From Nymphaea colorata (Eukaryota > Streptophyta > Magnoliopsida > Nymphaeales > Nymphaeaceae), in contig NC_045138.2 of the NCBI RefSeq assembly GCF_008831285.2, forward strand, positions 12,786,571 to 12,850,570: a stretch of 64,000 nucleotides of DNA. The letters run 5' to 3'. Made by a program: the position numbers and the translations under genes. Shown in pieces: positions 40,601-52,432 of the stretch (position 1 is the stretch's first letter; every line of letters starts with the position of its first letter). The notes under the pieces are model-generated. The model saw only the letters and a program-made list of their open reading frames with translations. It did no database searches and was not told where the DNA came from.

Positions 40601-40910
40601 CAACCAAGCCGCAGAGGAAGGTCTTCAAAATTACGAGGTCTGTCAGCCTGTTGAAAAGACTTGTCACAGTCAGGCGGAAAATGGGAGGAACGGTCTTGCT
40701 CCAGCTGTTTCAGTCCAACCTTATGAGAGAAAGGTAGAAGAAGAAAGTGATGGTACTTTAGCTCCAACCCCAGAATCATCTGTCTTGAAATTATGCTTGC
40801 TATCTGATGTGCATGTGCCAAAGAACAAGAGGAACCGAGTGGGACGTAGAGTTCCTTCCAGTGTCCGGAATTCTGAGAACTCGGTATCAGGTACTGATCA
40901 AGATAACTAG
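30777..40910 (+). CDS. Conserved plant protein of unknown function, probably nuclear (521 residues)
   Basis: Coding exons: 30777-31171, 32520-32830, 32907-32963, 38888-39357, 40578-40910. Splice sites are GT-AG, phases agree, and the joined frame is open for 521 codons. I recognise it as a family found across land plants, with no assigned function. It has an acidic N-terminus (1-130), then a conserved block KYRRPLMWRCHWLELRMKEL at about residues 142-161. A strongly basic run RIKKRRKRKR (206-215) could be a nuclear signal. SHMSAHPLFSYY is at 224-235. A central DFGINSDWTSIEW motif (about 266-278) is followed by a heptad-like helix FLEKVLWKIEGLQSHVLKL (about 284-302) that may be a coiled coil. 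A basic C-terminus holds KNKRNRVGRR. There are no membrane segments and no catalytic motif. ATG 30777 is used; a second ATG follows immediately at 30780. Intron 3 is 5.9 kb because of repeats. Confidence 0.85.
31172..32519 (+). other. Intron 1 (coding) of the 30777-40910 gene
   Basis: GT donor at 31172 and CAG acceptor at 32517-32519. It contains a short (CA)n array at about 32175-32196. No other gene is seen. Confidence 0.7.
33199..33632. repeat. Dispersed AT-rich repeat R1, copy 2 (intron)
   Basis: It begins TGTCACAGATATTG and ends GGTATTTGTGACA, giving short inverted ends. The interior has repeated AATGAGAAAAA and TTTTTCATG words. The tail ACCCGAGAAGAACCTCGCCG is shared with the other copies. 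Confidence 0.72.
33824..33909. repeat. Purine-rich tract with (GA)n and G10
   Basis: The tract runs GTGAGTGAGTGAGAGAGAGA, then GGAGAAGG units, A runs and ten consecutive G. It lies in intron 3 of the unknown gene. It is non-coding. Confidence 0.9.
34594..34642. repeat. (AC)n microsatellite
   Basis: About 24 AC units in intron 3 of the unknown gene. A truncated copy of the R2 repeat family ends just downstream at about 34731 (ATGTGACATAGG). Confidence 0.95.
35716..35958. repeat. GGGCC-rich MITE-like repeat in intron
   Basis: Two GC-rich arms (GGGCTCGGGCCCAGGCCCGG and the complementary GGGCTGGGCCTGGGCCCAG) flank an AT-rich centre. The ends TAAAAATGGGC and GCCCATCCTTA are imperfect inverted repeats. 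No target duplication was found. The shape resembles small hAT-type elements. Confidence 0.5.
36833..37653. repeat. Repeat R1, copy 3, split by an R2 insertion
   Basis: The left part (ATCACGATATTCTAAAAATA, then AAAAATGAGAAACA) aligns with the start of the copy at 33199. The right part from 37265 carries the rest, including the tail ACCCGAGAAAACCTTGCTG. The 380 bases between are a separate element with its own target duplication. Confidence 0.65.
36885..37264. mobile_element. hAT-type MITE R2, nested in R1
   Basis: Termini CTTTGTCACACGG and CCATGTGACATAG form imperfect inverted repeats. The flanks gagaaaca (36877-36884) and gagaaata (37265-37272) are an 8-bp duplication with one mismatch, the hAT signature. 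The interior holds CGTACCC/GGGTACG-like words and a region matching 61200-61380 in inverse orientation. Confidence 0.75.
39358..40577 (+). other. Intron 4 of the unknown gene
   Basis: GT donor at 39358 and TATGTAG acceptor at 40571-40577. A possible small repeat lies at about 39968-40256, with GGCCCAATTTGTTTGG against a weakly matching complement near the right end. It is too degenerate to name. Confidence 0.6.
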
Positions 40911-41089
40911 CAAGTTAGGTCTTCCCTTAAAATGGGTTGCCAGTGAAAATCTAGTTTGTCTACGAGCATGAATTTCTCTGGAAATCTTTGAGAGAAAGCC
41001 TTTGATCCCGTCGGAGACAGTTTACATTCGGGGCTGCTTTTATGCTCTTGTGCTAAATGGAAAAAATAATGTCAAGGGTCCTCTGACAA

Positions 41090-41095
41090 AATAAA
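41090..41095 (+). terminator. Candidate poly(A) signal of the unknown gene
   Basis: AATAAA lies 180 bases after the stop codon at 40910. No competing gene lies downstream. Confidence 0.4.
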
Positions 41096-41903
41096 TGAGA
41101 AATGAAAAAGGACGAACTTTGTACTTCGTCTTCTATACAAATTAGCTATAAGCAGAAATGTTTGCAGTTCCGGAGAAAGAGTTGCATCTTGGGAACTGCC
41201 ATATGTTGTTAGGCAAGAGCCTCTGTTTCTCGACTGCCTTTCCCCTCAGATGCCCGGAGCTGGTTTTTTCTGCATCTGAGCAAGATGATTCTGTAGAACA
41301 AATGGGTCTGTTGTTTGTATAAAAAATTATTAATGCGTACTCTCTGTTCCCTCTCGTGTGTCGCTCCTCGTCTTGTCTGAAGTGGCCAAAATGACCCCCC
41401 ACTGACCATGAGACCGATTGGTCTATCGTCAGCTCTTGGATGAGGTGTCCAACTGTCTGGAAAGCTGCATTTTGCCATCGGGTATATAGTTTCTTCCAGT
41501 AAGGTTCTGTCAACCTGCCACGATGGCTTTTGGATGTATACATTCCCTTTTGATACCTTGGGTTTCTGCTGTTCAGGTGGAATTAAGATCCAAAATTTTA
41601 AAAATTAACCTAGTCACTACAAACTCGGGTATTAAAATGACAGGATTTTAGACTCAATCTGATACCAAAGTACTGAAATTAATCTCACCCATTGAGGTGC
41701 GATTCTAATGTTGGAGAACTTCTTTTGCGTTGGCTTTCTTTTGCTTCACCGATTTCTCTCGAGCCCCTACAGTGTTCATTTCAGCAGCAGATTGCACTGT
41801 ACAACCTGGACCATCGTTGCTGGTATCAATCTATTCTCCATCACTGACGATGCTAGGCTCGTTTTCTCTCACCTTACCCCTCTCTATATCTTTCATTCCA
41901 TTT

Positions 41904-41905
<2 letters not shown>

Positions 41906-41970
<65 letters not shown>
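41906..41970. repeat. Compound (TC)n(TG)n microsatellite
   Basis: About 24 TC units run directly into nine TG units. Confidence 0.95.
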
Positions 41971-43015
41971 CCTTCAGAGGAAGATGCCTGTCCTCAACCT
42001 AGGAAGATGGCGGCCATCACAGTCACCACCACCATCACCATTGTCACCTCAACTCATTTTGTCATCCACGTACTTCTTTTTCTTGTGTTTCTTCCTCCAT
42101 GTTTGGGACCTTCTACCCCTTTCAACTGAAAGGGACAGAGTATCAGGGAAAAGGTTTTGCTCCATCATACTTCTCACTGGCATTTCTAAGCATGCCCATA
42201 ACAATGAAGCATACGTAAACCTTGATCGTTGTTATCTAGGCAGAATTCATCTTATTTTCTGGTTAGGTATAAATAAGGTGTTTATGTTTTGATTGTTTTG
42301 TTGATTATAAAAGCTCTTAGATAATATAGATTCTAATAAACCTCAAATTTGTAGACTGGGGGGTTTTTACTTATCATTGAATAACCAGGGGATTGAACTA
42401 CATTTAATCAGAAAGGAAATTGAATTCCACATCTTGCTTCGATTCATAGGGCCCTTTTTGTTGTTCAATTATCCTTTCCCCTTATTGTTGGTTGTGATTA
42501 TTGTTGCTTCTATAGGTATTGAACTAAACGTGTAAAATCTTGCATAGAAGGAGCTTGTGTAACATTGTTTTCCCATCGTTCTCCACAAATTGTTTGAATA
42601 GAAAAAAATAGAGGACAAAGGAAGGAAAAGATAAAAGAATGCTTGGATGTCTAATTATAACAAGAACGAAAAGAAAAAAAAAACTAGAGGAAAAGATGTC
42701 TGGATAGAAAAGAAAGGAAATGAAAGAAAATGATGGTAGATGGGAAGAAAAAAAGTGTATCTCTAATTCCTCCAGAAGAGAAAAAATTGAAAGGGAGAAG
42801 AATGAAAGATTACAAACATGCCCTTATTCTGTTCTCTAATTTCTCACTTTCTCTTTCATTGAATGACAGGGAACCTAACTGCAGCCACTCTTTGTGTTGT
42901 TTTCTATTGGCACAAGTAAGCCAGAAAGGGAGAGATAAGGACCAAATTCTAGGACACTGAGGGTATCATTGTAAACAACCTAAATTATTTATTTATTTAT
43001 TTATTTATTTTAAAG

Positions 43016-43267
43016 GAGGCGTTTGATAGCCTCAAATTTAAGATCATTGGGATTTAAAAACCATGGATTTTAAGACCAGAACCTACCCCTCCAATCTTAA
43101 ATCTGATCTTTTCTCAATGCAAAGAAATAAAATAAAGACCTTTAAGTGTGAATCTTGTGTTTAGCGTTGGACCGTGAACTATGAATTTTACCATGAATCT
43201 TTTGCTACATCAGCAAAAGCATGCCACATCATATCTACATCAAATAATGCTATCAAATGCTCCCTAA
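43016..43267. mobile_element. Small inverted-repeat element (MITE)
   Basis: Ends GGAGGCGTTTGATAG and CTATCAAATGCTCCC are inverted repeats with three mismatches in 15. Both flanks contain TAAA, which may be a short target duplication. The interior is AT-rich and non-coding. A length of 252 bp fits a PIF/Harbinger- or hAT-type MITE; the class is unresolved. Confidence 0.55.
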
Positions 43268-44184
43268 ATTGTTTGACAAGCATGATGGGAACTTTCTTTT
43301 ATTTTTTTTCCTTTCTATCCAAACAAATTTTTACATTAGTTTTTTTTTTCCCTTCTGTGCCATAAATCCCTTCCATTTTTTTTTAATATTCTTTCGATTT
43401 CTAGTATCATTTCCTTAGTCTCTTTCTACACGAGGGTTTCTTATTGAATTCTTCATTCTCGGAAACATTCACATTCTATCTATCCTTACTATAACAACTT
43501 ATATGTAAACATTTTGGTATTCGGAATTAGTTCCTTTTCCATCTGTTGTCAACAGAATGACAAAGCATTTGTCATGTTTCTTTGCTAATGATATGTATAA
43601 TAAATTCATTACATGCAATTATAATGGGCAAACATCATTTTGTTGCATCTTGTGGAGAAAAGGATGCCATCTTAAAGTCTTGATAAATTGCGTAGACCTT
43701 TAATCGAGACCAATAATCATAATTATAAGTCATAGCATAAGGATCGGGCAGTCTTGTTTCCCAACTTTGATTGAAATTTTTTATTTTGCACATCTTAGTT
43801 TAGCTGCCAGTCTCTTTCACTCGCTTAATACTTTTGCTGAGGTGATTTGAGAGTGTTTTTTTTAAAGGTTGTTATGATTTTGGAGCAAAATGATTTGCCC
43901 AATCGGTTGCAAAAAAGGGATGAATATCATGTGGCACCGAAGATGAACTTTGTTAATGTGTGCACATGGAGATCAAGAAATAGCTTTCTAGACATAAATT
44001 GGTGAATTGGTGACTAAGGAAAACAACAAGGAACAAAGATACGAAATATGCAAGCTCAAAAACATTAGTGCCTTTTTCATAGTTGTCATCCAATGGGTAT
44101 TCAAAGTTTTAGTCCACATTACTGGTGATCATCATGTCCTGTCCGAGTCTCTGAGAGAGGGCTCCTATTACACACTACTCGGTA

Positions 44185-44575
44185 ATGGATGTCAATATAT
44201 TGGATTTGAGTTGGATATATGGAGTTGGATATGCCTTTAACTATATCCGTTTTTTTTTTTTGATATTCACATATTCATATTTGAATACGAACACAAAAAA
44301 GTTATATCCCAACATTTTACAATTTGAATCTGATTTGTACTTTCATATCAAAATCCAAATTTTGAACCGAATCATATGATATATGGTATTTATGTAAAAC
44401 TAAATCGAATCTGAATCTGATTTTGAAATTTGATTGAATATTTATGTATATCTGAATCTGATTGGATATCATTTCTTAAATCCAAACCCGATTCAATTTT
44501 TAATCCAATATTAATTTTTTTTATATCTGATTTTTTTAAAATTGTTCGGTCAGTTATCTAATTCAAATCAGATAT
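44185..44575. mobile_element. hAT-type MITE R3, copy 1, one end decayed
   Basis: It begins GGATGTCAATATATTGGATT. The interior is built of ATCTGAATCTGATT/TTGGATAT words. It matches the copy at 45995-46421 in inverse orientation. The right terminus is degenerate and no target duplication is left. Confidence 0.6.
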
Positions 44576-45994
44576 ACTCCTACTCAAGCCTTGTAAGGCA
44601 TGAGAGAAAAAATGCAACTAGAGAAAGAGCAACTGCTTCAACTGAACTTCCACTTTCTCTTGAAAGAAATTAAACTGCCGTAGTCATTAAAATTACTATT
44701 TTACCCCACATCACAATAAATACAGCACCTGGGCCATGGCTCGGGTGAGCACAGGAAAAAAAATAAATTAAAAAAATCAAATTTTTTTAGTTTGGCCCGA
44801 CCCGTCGCTCCTCTTGGCCCGACCTTCGGACTGTTTAGCCCGCCCCTGATCCACGAAGATATCACTGACGCAACTCTTGGTGTGGCGTGCAATGTTTAAT
44901 GCCGCTGATTAGCCATTAGCAAAATAGACAGTTGAGGTAGACCGTCAAGCCAGTGAAGTTTGTGAATGCCGGTGCACGATGGGCACCTCGTTGATTATAT
45001 ATGTCTAATGCAAATATGCAGATTAGATGAGGATGCTTGTGGGCAAAGTATATGGGCGCTTCAGTATCATTGTACACATACCTAAAGTAAATACTTGTAC
45101 ACAAGTAGGTACTTTTTTTTTTTTTTAGCTTGAAGCTGATCTAAACTACATAATTTTACTTCATTTAATTTGTTTTAACTCAGTTTTCATTATGTTCTTT
45201 AGAGTCATTGTTCATTGTCATATAATGTTTTTATTTATATAATGTGTCTATTTGAATGTTGCTTTATGTATATCCCGTCGAATGCTGAGACCCACATTTT
45301 CTAAATTTACCGTGTCTGTACTTGTATCTTCGTGTCTATGTGACTTAGGTTGTGGACATGCATTTTTCATTAATGCTCTCACCGTGTCAAAAAAAAAAAA
45401 AAAACATGAGTGACTTTTCTATTTTGCTAGGAAAGATGTTATCTAATCAGTGGCTCTACTTCTCGCGCTGATGCAGTTTTTCGTCGGAGTAATTAAATTG
45501 GTTTAATTCTTGTTGAAAACATCGACGGAGATGCACCAATTATAATTAATTAAAGAAAGTGGATTGGGTCCATCCTCGGTAATGAATAGGAATAAGGCCT
45601 AGATTAAATCAAATAAAAGAACTTCAACTTTATGGAATAACCTAAAAAATAAGCAGAATATTACGTCAATAGTTCACTCCAAACAAGGGAAAACATCAAA
45701 ATATTCAACTATTATAAACTAGACTCTGCAGTGCCTCAAAAGATCTTCGGGCGCCAATTAAAAGTGGGTCCGCCTAGCGGCTTTAAGACAAGCTAAAATA
45801 AAAAATGGCCAAGTTAGAAACACTTGACAAACAAAAACAAACATACGATAAATTATTGTAAAATTATGCAACTCTATGGAACAACTACTAAAAATAACCT
45901 ACCATGCTTCTTTAATGTCTAAATGCACTTTATACATATGAAAGCTTAATTCTAACATAAAAGCTTGATCAAAACATACGACATGACACCTATA
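44576..45994. other. Intergenic, no gene recognised
   Basis: It contains a decayed end of the R2 repeat at about 45285-45350 (CTATGTGACTTAGG) and a short A run at about 45390. No coding region is supported. Confidence 0.35.
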
Positions 45995-46421
45995 TAAGGA
46001 TGTCAATATATCTGATTTGGATCAAATAGCTGACCGAATCGTTCTGAAAAAATTGAATATGAAAAAAAACTATTCGATTAAGAAATCAGATCGGATTTGG
46101 ATTTAAGAAATGACATCCAGTTGAATTTGGATATATATAAATATCTGATAAGGTTCAGATTCAGATAGATAAATATATGATCGGATTTAGTTTTAAATAA
46201 ATATCTTATATCCCATCTCTTACATTTTGAAAATAAGCCAGATTCAGTTCAAAATTCATATTCATATATGAATGTAAAATCAGATTCAAATTGTGAAACC
46301 AGATTTTAGATTTAGATATTACTTTTGTTTGTTCATATTCGACTCTAAATATATGAACATCCAAAAAAACAGACACAGTTGAGAATATGTCTGAATGGAG
46401 TTTCATCCATTTACATCCTTA
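45995..46421. mobile_element. hAT-type MITE R3, copy 2
   Basis: Termini TAAGGATGTCAAT and ATTTACATCCTTA are inverted repeats with one mismatch. The flanks cacctata (45987-45994) and cacctaaa (46422-46429) are an 8-bp target duplication with one mismatch. The interior has many GATTCAGATT-like words. It is non-coding. Confidence 0.75.
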
Positions 46422-46740
46422 CACCTAAAACACATGACCAGTATGTAGACAACTCCAATTAATTATGCAAAGAAAACAAAAAAAAATCCTATAAATATAG
46501 ACTATAAAGTGCAATAACTTTACAATATCCCAATTTTATATTTGAAATATAAAATAATTAACCCCAATATGACTAAGACTGAACATAAAATATCAAGTAA
46601 GAAAATCCCAATCTAATTTGATGCCAAACTCATAAAAAACCCTAAATCAGTCTAAAACTTAATGATGCCTAAGGATCATCCAATTAACACCTTATTGGTT
46701 CAAGAACTAACATTGACATCTCTGGTCATGTCTAGGATGC

Positions 46741-46916
46741 AGTATTGGAGCCAGAAAATTTAAGCTCAAGGGCACTAATTCAAGAATACTCGCGTCTTTA
46801 GGGGGCACTACTATATAAATTAGCAAAAAAATGGATGCATCAATATGAAAATATAAAACTTTTATGAGACTGCTATGGGCAACTGCCTGCAGCTGCCTAC
46901 GTGTGGCTCCGACACT
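46741..46916. mobile_element. 176-bp MITE-like element
   Basis: Ends AGTATTGGAGCCA and TGGCTCCGACACT are inverted repeats (11 of 13). A polypurine/ATATAA-rich centre follows. No target duplication is seen. Confidence 0.5.
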
Positions 46917-46929
46917 GCCGGATTAGATT

Positions 46930-49900
46930 GGTACGTCATGGACATAAGTTAAAAACTGACGCAACCATGGCCAAGAAAGAATGTGCAACTACGTAAACCT
47001 TCTCTCTTCTGGGCATCCAGATCAAGATATTGAAATCAAAGGTCCTAAGCCAGAACGTGACTCAAAACTCGGACAAGAATGAGATCAAACATTGTACAAG
47101 AAATTTAACTCAAATTAAATAAGAATTAAACTAAGGATGCATGAAAGATGCGTCAAAGGAAGGGAAAATGCAAAACTCTAGTTCTAGATGGCATGCATGG
47201 GATCGCCTGAACCCTTGGTGCCAGAATGAATCCTAACTTGTTCTTAAAAAAAAAAAAAAAAAAAAGCATATATATTATGAATCCAGTATATGCACGCTTG
47301 AGAAGCTATATATTTTGCATGATGGGTAAGTGGGAGACAACCAGAATCCTAGACCGAATGGCCTGTCTCTAGACATGCAAGAAAAAAGAAAATTTCCCTC
47401 TATTATCTACCGATCTTAGCATTCTATCTCATGTGCTGCATCCAATCTAAATACTGTGCAAGAGAAGAATGCAAGTGCATTTTATTATCTATGATTGATA
47501 TCAATTACGTTAGTGCTATATTATGTCCGGCATCTAAGTGCTCCGGCTTTCAGAAAAATTCTACAAGCAGAGGTTCCTTCTATGGAAACATATCCCCTTA
47601 TCAACTTTACCTACAAGGTACATTTGATGGAAAGTGAAAAGATGTGCCGCATTTAAAGACCATCTATCTTTGCTTGTCCTGGTAAATGCTTGTAACAGTT
47701 TTTCTCATCCCTTACAAATATATGTTAACATTCCCTTAATTTTCGTTCTGTAATCTCGCACAAACAAAGCTGAATCTCAACAGCAAGAAATGGCTCTAAA
47801 GGCCTAAAATATCAAAGTCCTGAAACCTGTTTCAGTGGATGCAACCTGACTAACTAGAGTTAGATGATATATAGATTAGCTTCCAAATCTGCCTTGACAT
47901 GTTAGCACTAAGACCCTCTTAAAGTGCACATCTAGGAACTTTAAGCTTTTTTTCTGTAAGCAAAAAATGGATATAATTCGATGTCTAAAGTTAAAAGTTA
48001 CGTGTAATGCAAATAGTAAAAGTAATTATGAACAGCCTAACATGTTCTTTACCACATAAAAAAACATTATCAAGTTACCATGTGTAACTGGATGAAAAAA
48101 GTCTCTTCATCCTCAAAGTACAAAGAGGCAAGGAAAAGTAGAAGGGAAAAAATGAGGCACGACATATAAAAGCTTTTCAGGTGCAAGGAACTAAGAATAA
48201 GTACATGTGACATTCCATGTCACTGCAAAGACATCAAAGTATCTGAAAGAGAGAGATCAGAAGAGAAGAGTTTTTAGTTTTCCATAACATATGTTACACT
48301 TCAATTTCATAATAAAACAAAAAAAAAATTCCCTGTGACCATAAACACATATCATCAAGGGAATAGAAGTGTGCTCAAGCCTGCATAGAAAGTGAAATAT
48401 ATATTGCAAGTATGAAACCATTTACAAAAATATAATACTTGAACATGAAATACGTGAGACTTAAATGTGTGGACCCAACATGACTGCTGTAAATTACTCA
48501 AAACTAGCTTCAAACACATCTACCCTAGCACATTTAGCTTCAAGTTTATGCACCAAGAAACTTGAGCTTTCAATTGATTCATCTCGTGAACTTGAGGTTT
48601 GAGTTCATGCACCTTATCACCATCTCACTAAGCTTTTCGTCTATATCAGATATCTCATTTTTCATTTATGCATTTTCTTAAAGAAGTGCAGTCTTGCTTG
48701 GACCGACAATCATTGTACTGTGAAGCCTTCACACCTATGCGCATTATCCATACTCATCCATGATCAAATTCCTAAGTTTTAATAAAGGTATAGGGTTTTA
48801 TCAAACCTATGAGTTCCAGCATGGAACGAGGCAGGTTGATCGACTAGGATATTCAAAGGCTGTAGAAGAAAGGCAGATTCAAAGTCCCACAAAGTACTAT
48901 TTAATGTTTTCATCCTGGACTTGATCAACTCACCCTAAAGCACTGGGAGGCCGTGGATGATCTCCTAACCAAAATCAAAGTAAAGCATGGTACCTTACCC
49001 TAGTCTCAAATGATGAACTTTGTAATAGCTAGGGAAGCAGTGGTGTAATATTAAGAGATTGTGTGACATGAAGACACTGATAACAATATGGGAGAAGTAC
49101 CACAAAATCTCTGCATAATCACAAAGATATGGAAAGCAATGAAAACTAAATACTCTATTATTAGAGTAAGACCTATTGACTCAAACTTGCAAAGTGAAGC
49201 AATGAGAAAGGCTTAAAAGGAATGAGCAAAATGTAGCCTAATGTCATCATCAAAGCCCTCACTTAACCGTTAGAGCTTGTTTGATAAGCAAAGCCCACAA
49301 AGTGTTCCCAACAAAAGCCTATTGTCCATAAGAAACGATGGGTGTAAAAAAACAAAGAAAACTCAACTTGAGAAAAACCCAATCAAGCAAGAAAGAAGGC
49401 CATTGACTTTCATGGTTTATTCTCAAGTAAGAGTCAAGCTCAAGTTTGAGAAGGGCAGTTTGTAACGGATACTCCACTTTCTGTGTTGGAGCTCACTTCT
49501 AAAGTAAAGTGCAATAATGCTTTCTCATGAGAGGTTTGTTAAATGACTTGTTTATGACAGCTGCTTCCTCTATTGATTCTACATGTGAGACTTTGCATAC
49601 AAAAGACAGTACTGAATTCCTGAGGAAGAAAGATAACTTCTCTCCTCCTTGCTTTCATGCACACTAGACTAACATGTTGAAAGTGATGTCATTGTTTTGA
49701 TTCCCATTCACTAACATTGACAGAAGAATGGAAAGGGACTAGCCTTATAGGGGACTTCCCTGAAAATATATAAACTCATATCGGAGCATGAAAATCCTAT
49801 CGAGGCTAAGATCGCTTGAAATCATACCACATTCTCAATAGGACTGTTAAAATGACAATCTGAGGCTTCCTTCTTCTCACATTCATGTCAATATCAATCA

Positions 49901-51116
49901 CCATTCCCCTTTTTGGGGAAAACTAGCAAATAGCATTTTCCTATAAATGGCATGTCAAAAATGAGAATGCACAATGGAGGCTCATAGAAAGATTCCCAAG
50001 TAACAATTGTTCTCCTCCAGATATGAGTGGAACCCATTTAATAGTAGCTTTTAATCTGCCCCAATATCAATACATGGAGGTAATGTAGATTGAGTGAACA
50101 AACATAGATGTGGGCTCAACCGAGATAGACTAATAGCTAGTACCTAGCTCATTGAGTAACACAGGAGCACCAAAGATCATTCAACTGGTCCTTCCTGCTC
50201 CTGCAGCATAAAGCAATACTTCATTGTAGTTAATTCAAGAAATACATAATTCGACACACCTTTCACCACATATGGTGCAAGTATCCATGATTGACTTTAA
50301 TGGAATTTTTTTGATGCACAATAAGGGAATTCAAAGGATGGAAATTGGAAGCAAGAAGTTAATTTTTCTTCAATTCAATGTTGAAGGTTTGTATAGGCTT
50401 ACTATTGATGATTGCTCACCATGCACTCCATTGACATCTATCGGCAAGGAAGGACTTAGAAGAAATGATAAAAGGACTCTACATTAGCTTCAATATGCCC
50501 CAAGAAGATAACTAAGGTATTGGGGTCAAAGTGGAGGAATATATGCTACATCTCTGCACCATATGTTACTTTAATAACCATGGTAAAAAACTGCCAAGGG
50601 GAAGATCTTTTTTGAAGTATTCCATAATCATTCAATTCAGGAGATCCTCTTCTACATGGTAGATATCTCACCCTTATAAAATCTGATACCTAGTTGGTTG
50701 TGGATTCATGGTGAAAACATTATGTTGTCCACCCTACATCAATCTATAAAATGGAGCTAAGGAGTCAATCTATAAAATGGAGCTGAAGGGATGTTATCAC
50801 CATTGTGCTCACAGAAGACATAGAAGAGTGGTTGCCATAGCTTGCATGCATAGTGAAGGTTTCCAGCATTGGCAGGAAGAATAGATCACCTTGGGTGAGA
50901 GTTTGAAGATCTTAAAGCTCCAGGAGTCCATGAAACATGTAAAGTTAGTAGTTTAATGGCAAAATCCAACAGTTTTCAAACTTGGAGGGTTGATTGATGA
51001 CCAAGATATCAAGAATCATCCTCTATGTGAAATTTCATTAAAGTCAAGAATGATTTCCACCTAGTATGCAAGCATGAGTGTCAATCGTTTAGAGAATTTG
51101 ACAAGAAAAAGATGAA
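46930..51116. other. Long gene-poor stretch, nothing recognised
   Basis: About 4.2 kb with only short open frames and no conserved motif on either strand. It includes an A run at 47247-47265 and a 26-bp imperfect tandem duplication (TCAATCTATAAAATGGAGCT) near 50743-50785. It may be an old decayed retroelement, but no PBS, LTR pair or pol motif was found. Confidence 0.35.
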
Positions 51117-51124
51117 TATGCGGA

Positions 51125-51606
51125 TAGGGCTGCACAACGAGCCGAGCTAACTCGAGCTCAACTCGAACTCGCTCAAAAAAACTCGGCTCGTGCTCGACTC
51201 GTTTATAAATGAGCCAAGTTCGAGTGTACAAAGATACTCAAAATGATAAATGGGATGAGTTTGAGTTTCAGGAATTCGACTCGTTTATACGAGACTCAAC
51301 TCGCAAACAGGTACTCTATATAATATTGTCAAAACTGGTTCACCGGTTTTAACTTTTAGGGTAAAAACAAATTTTCACAAGTTACACGAGTTAAACGCTT
51401 ACACGAGTTAAATGAGTTAATGCTTACACGAGTTAACGTTAAACGAGTTAATGCCTAAATGAGTTAAATGAATTAAATGAGTCGAGTTCTAGCTTGATTT
51501 TGTGTAGTCGAGTCGAGCTCGAGCTTGCTATAAGGAGCTTGACTTGAGTTCGAGCCGAGCTCAAGTTGGCCAAGCTCAGGCTCTACTTGGCTCGTGTGCA
51601 GCCCTA
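51125..51606. mobile_element. hAT-type MITE R4, copy 1
   Basis: Perfect 12-bp terminal inverted repeats TAGGGCTGCACA and TGTGCAGCCCTA. The flanks tatgcgga (51117-51124) and tatgtgga (51607-51614) are an 8-bp duplication with one mismatch. The arms are arrays of CTCGAGTTCGAGC-like words, and a central stretch repeats ACGAGTTAA. It has no coding capacity. Confidence 0.88.
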
Positions 51607-51983
51607 TATGTGGAGCTAGTGATTCTACCAAGGCATGCCTTTATTGGTGAAATGCCAATATAACCTAGTTCACTTATTATAGAATGCTAACATGTTACTT
51701 TACCATGTGATATCAACATACAATACATGTGAGGGGATGCTAGAGGGGGCTATGATTACATGTGAATATTAAATTGATATTGAAACTTATGAAAAAGTTT
51801 TGATTGAGAAGTCTTCTTATAAGGGAACTTTCATATACTATACTCTACTTCAAAGAATAAGAATTGTAGCATTCATAGTGCACATTATACTCATTACCTG
51901 CATTCCTTCTACCAAAATAGCATTATCAATGCCAACACTTGTATCATTTGACGACCGGAAATAGTATGTCCCTCACATTCATC

Positions 51984-52424
51984 TAGGGCTGCACATGAAC
52001 AGAGTTGAGTTCGAGTTGGGCCAGCTCGAGTTCGACTTGACTCAGAAAACTCGAGCTCAAACTCGACTCGAACTTGAGTCGAGCTTGATAGAACAAGTTG
52101 ATCAAACTCAACTCAATGATGCAATGCTAAGTTTGAGCTCGACTCAATTAACTCGCTTTTATTAAGCATGTCTTGTTTCTTTTAACTAATTTAGTTGCTA
52201 CTCATTTAACTATTTTTTTTCATTATCATTCCACATTCATTATATAGTCGAGCTGAGTCGTGTTTAAATGAGTTGAGTTCTTATAACCAAAACTCGTCTC
52301 ATTTAACATTTTGAGCATACATTTGAACTCGAGCTCGACTCATCTATAAACAAACTATGCTTGAGTCGAGTTTTGATGAGAGTTTGATTTGAGCTCGGTT
52401 GGTTCGACTCATTGCGCAGCGCTA
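51984..52424. mobile_element. hAT-type MITE R4, copy 2
   Basis: Termini TAGGGCTGCACA and TGCGCAGCGCTA. A perfect 8-bp target duplication CATTCATC lies at 51976-51983 and 52425-52432. The arms carry the same GAGTTCGAGCTCGAC-type words as copy 1. It is non-coding. Confidence 0.9.
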
Positions 52425-52432
52425 CATTCATC

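Larger units (their letters stand above)
41096..44184. other. Intergenic, no gene recognised
   Basis: It holds a CT/GT microsatellite (41906-41970), an (ATTT)n array at about 42984-43011 and a small inverted-repeat element (43016-43267). The longest open frames cover simple repeats and have no domain. Confidence 0.4.

Noticed and set aside
41708-42292. 194-residue open frame on the plus strand
   Set aside because: The frame runs through a (TC)n(TG)n array, giving Ser-Leu and Cys-Val runs. It has no domain and no splice or start context supporting a gene.
46930-51116. Long stretch that might be an old retrotransposon
   Set aside because: No LTR pair, PBS, polypurine tract or pol motif could be found on either strand.
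51125-52424. CTCGAG-rich repeats that could look like a CRISPR-like or satellite array
   Set aside because: The words overlap, vary in spacing and lie in the arms of two MITEs with target duplications. There are no spacers.
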